DNA of 64,000 bases from Sabulicella rubraurantiaca (GTDB taxonomy: Bacteria; Pseudomonadota; Alphaproteobacteria; Acetobacterales; Acetobacteraceae), in the NCBI RefSeq assembly GCF_017355885.1, contig NZ_JAFEUU010000007.1, positions 124,001 to 188,000 on the forward strand. Reading direction: 5' to 3'. Every line of letters starts with the position of its first letter. Positions within the stretch are counted from its first letter, which is position 1. The translations under genes were made by a program, and so were the position numbers. The notes below the pieces were generated by a model, which saw only the letters and a list, made by a program, of their open reading frames with translations, did no database searches and was not told the origin of the DNA. Below are positions 62,773 to 64,000 of this stretch, one piece after another.

Positions 62773-63717
62773 TCACTCCGCGGGTGGGGTGGCTCCGACC
62801 TGCTCGACGATACGGCGGTAATGCTCCGGCCGGCGATGGGCGGCGAAGTTGAACATCTTCTCCTTGCCCTGGCGGCAGGCATCGAGATCGCATTCCGCCA
62901 GGAGTACCTCGTCCTCCAGCGTTTGGGCCTGGGCCACGACGATGCCGTCCGGACTGACGATGACCGAGCCGCCGATCAGCCCCGAGCCGTCCTCGTTTCC
63001 GGCCTTCGCCACGCTCACCGCCCAGGTGGCGTTCATGTAGGCGTTGGACTGTGCCGCGAGGGTGGAGTGGAAGGTGCGAAGCTCCGCCCCTTCGGTCGTC
63101 CCGCCATTCGGGTCATAGGCGGCGGAGTTGTAGCCCATCAGCATGACCTCGACGCCCTGGAGGCCGTAGCAGCGCCACGCCTCCGGCCAGCGGCGGTCGT
63201 TGCAGACCAGCATCCCCATCACCGCGCCATGCCATTCCGCTGGGCCACGGAAGGCGGGGAAGCCCAAGTCGCCATACTCGAAGTAGCGCTTCTCTAGCTG
63301 CTGGAACCGGTCCCCCGCGCGCGGCTCGACCGAGCCGGGGAGGTGGACCTTGCGGTACTTGCCGAGGATGGCGCCATTCGGCCCGACCGTGATGGCAGTG
63401 TTGAAGCGCTTGCCCTCCGCCGTCCGCTCCGCGAAGCCCAGATAGAAGCCGACTCGAAGCTCCCGCGCCCGGTCGAAGAGGGCCTGGCACTCCGGGTTGG
63501 GCATGGAGGTCTCGAAATAGGCATCGAGCTCCGTCTCGGAGAGCAGCCAGCGCGGGAAGAAGGTGGTCAGGGCCAGTTCAGGGAAGACGACGCATTGCGC
63601 GCCGCCCTTCGCCGCCTGCTCGAGCAGGGCGATCAGCCGGTCGAGGGTCCGGGCGCGGCTGTCGGCGCGCTGGATGGGGCCGGTCTGCGCGCCGGCAAGC
63701 GTCAGGATGCGAGGCAT
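62773..63717 (-). CDS. N-carbamoyl-D-amino-acid hydrolase-like nitrilase superfamily protein
   Basis: A 314-residue carbon-nitrogen hydrolase. The catalytic triad is E47 (FPELAL), K123 (KYRKVHLPG) and C172 (MLVCNDRRWPEAW). The CNDRRWPE sequence and the C-terminal HRRPEHYRRIVE are close to N-carbamoyl-D-amino-acid hydrolases, which complete hydantoin breakdown; beta-ureidopropionase-like activity is an alternative. No hydantoinase is nearby. ATG at 63717 fits the family; the longer frame crosses the promoter region of the divergent gene. Confidence 0.87.
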   Translation of the reverse strand: MPRILTLAGAQTGPIQRADSRARTLDRLIALLEQAAKGGAQCVVFPELALTTFFPRWLLSETELDAYFETSMPNPECQALFDRARELRVGFYLGFAERTAEGKRFNTAITVGPNGAILGKYRKVHLPGSVEPRAGDRFQQLEKRYFEYGDLGFPAFRGPAEWHGAVMGMLVCNDRRWPEAWRCYGLQGVEVMLMGYNSAAYDPNGGTTEGAELRTFHSTLAAQSNAYMNATWAVSVAKAGNEDGSGLIGGSVIVSPDGIVVAQAQTLEDEVLLAECDLDACRQGKEKMFNFAAHRRPEHYRRIVEQVGATPPAE

Positions 63718-63785
63718 GAGGGCAGGATGCGCCAGGGCCGGTTCCGCGCGAAGCCCCCGCCGCAAACCCTGGAAAAATCTATTCC

Positions 63786-63800
63786 GTTTCCTATATGTTC
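63786..63800 (+). promoter_or_regulatory. SOS-like (LexA) half-match near the WYL-like gene
   Basis: GTTT-CCTATAT-GTTC at 63786-63800 matches the alphaproteobacterial LexA box GTTC-N7-GTTC at seven of eight bases. It lies in the short divergent region upstream of the truncated gene. A single mismatch site of this length can arise by chance. Confidence 0.3.
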
Positions 63801-63803
63801 CAC

Positions 63804-64000
63804 ATGATCCGCACCCGCCGGGGGCGCGTCCAACAGCCCCCACTTCCCCCCGAAGCCATGGAGCGCCGCATCGGCGTCCTGGCCGATGCCGTGCGCGACC
63901 GCCGCGTCGTCGAGCTGCTGTATGGCGGCGCGTGGCGCGTCGTGCACCCGCACGCCGTGGGCCGGCTTTCCACTGGCAATGTCGGGCTGCTGACCTGGCA
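63804..64000 (+). CDS. WYL-like domain protein, 5' part only
   Basis: The gene runs off the right edge. The visible 65 residues begin MIRTRRGRVQQPPLPPEAM and then read LADAVRDRRVVELLYGGAWRVVHPHAVGR..GNVGLLTWQ, which resembles the strand pattern of WYL domains (a regulatory nucleic-acid or nucleotide-sensing fold). Possible ATG starts are 63795, 63804 and 63858; none has a clear ribosome site. It may be a stand-alone WYL protein or the N-terminal part of a larger regulator. Not complete enough to say more. Confidence 0.6.
   Translation, partial: MIRTRRGRVQQPPLPPEAMERRIGVLADAVRDRRVVELLYGGAWRVVHPHAVGRLSTGNVGLLTW

Overview
The window is about 64 kb of GC-rich, tightly packed alphaproteobacterial chromosome. 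The dusB-ntrB-ntrC-ntrY-ntrX-dat-hfq-hflX order, a homogentisate operon, a fused ispDF, MmcB, a 4a-hydroxytetrahydrobiopterin dehydratase and an mre-mrd cell-shape cluster all suit a Rhodospirillales/Acetobacteraceae organism of the Roseomonas type; this taxonomic reading is inference. No tRNA, rRNA, insertion sequence, prophage or CRISPR array was seen. No gap between genes reaches 300 bases; the longest, 14814-15029, holds a plus-strand terminator and a possible small RNA.

Layout. 1-249: the end of a yraN-type gene. 224-4419 (minus): a sugar-acid cassette (SMP-30-like lactonase, RraA-fold protein, IlvD/Edd dehydratase) below a FrnE-type thiol oxidoreductase. 4467-11074 (plus): an AI-2E-type permease, then a complete five-gene peptide/nickel-type ABC importer. 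11055-14813 (minus): fumarylacetoacetase, homogentisate dioxygenase and a thiolase. 15030-16175 (minus): ispDF. 16277-29331 (plus): an almost unbroken chain from dusB and the two nitrogen two-component pairs through dat, a HAD phosphatase, hfq, hflX and an inositol-monophosphatase-family enzyme to an NCS2 permease with an extra C-terminal region. 29336-31848 (minus): haloacid dehalogenase, PEP-mutase/isocitrate-lyase-family enzyme and a tripartite-tricarboxylate receptor. 31926-36104 (plus): four genes joined by start/stop overlaps (UDP-ManNAc-type dehydrogenase, NTF2-like protein, DadA-like oxidase, MATE exporter). 36108-41029: a CxxC orphan with a Fur-like operator, a histidine phosphatase, panC, an M20 peptidase, a GST, mmcB and a pterin dehydratase. 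41056-53691 is the least ordinary stretch: a small zincin, a 731-residue low-complexity protein, an orphan exosortase A, an HWE sensor kinase, a band-7/NfeD pair and an 810-residue RTX protein beside a LysR regulator. 53796-62372 (plus): DUF1127, DUF167, aroC, an orphan with a nuclease-like segment, then mreB-mreC-mreD-mrdA-rodA. The right end has a small lipoprotein, an N-carbamoyl-D-amino-acid-hydrolase-like enzyme and the start of a WYL-like gene.

The genes read as housekeeping blocks (nitrogen control, cell wall elongation, isoprenoid, aromatic amino acid and pantothenate synthesis) interleaved with catabolic and uptake modules. The most interesting unexplained material is the 731-residue protein with its own strong-looking promoter, the exosortase with no visible PEP-CTERM substrate, the RTX protein built on an exact 107-residue period, the CxxC orphan under a Fur-like operator, a plus-strand terminator that serves no gene, and an hflX whose family-consistent start would be CTG.
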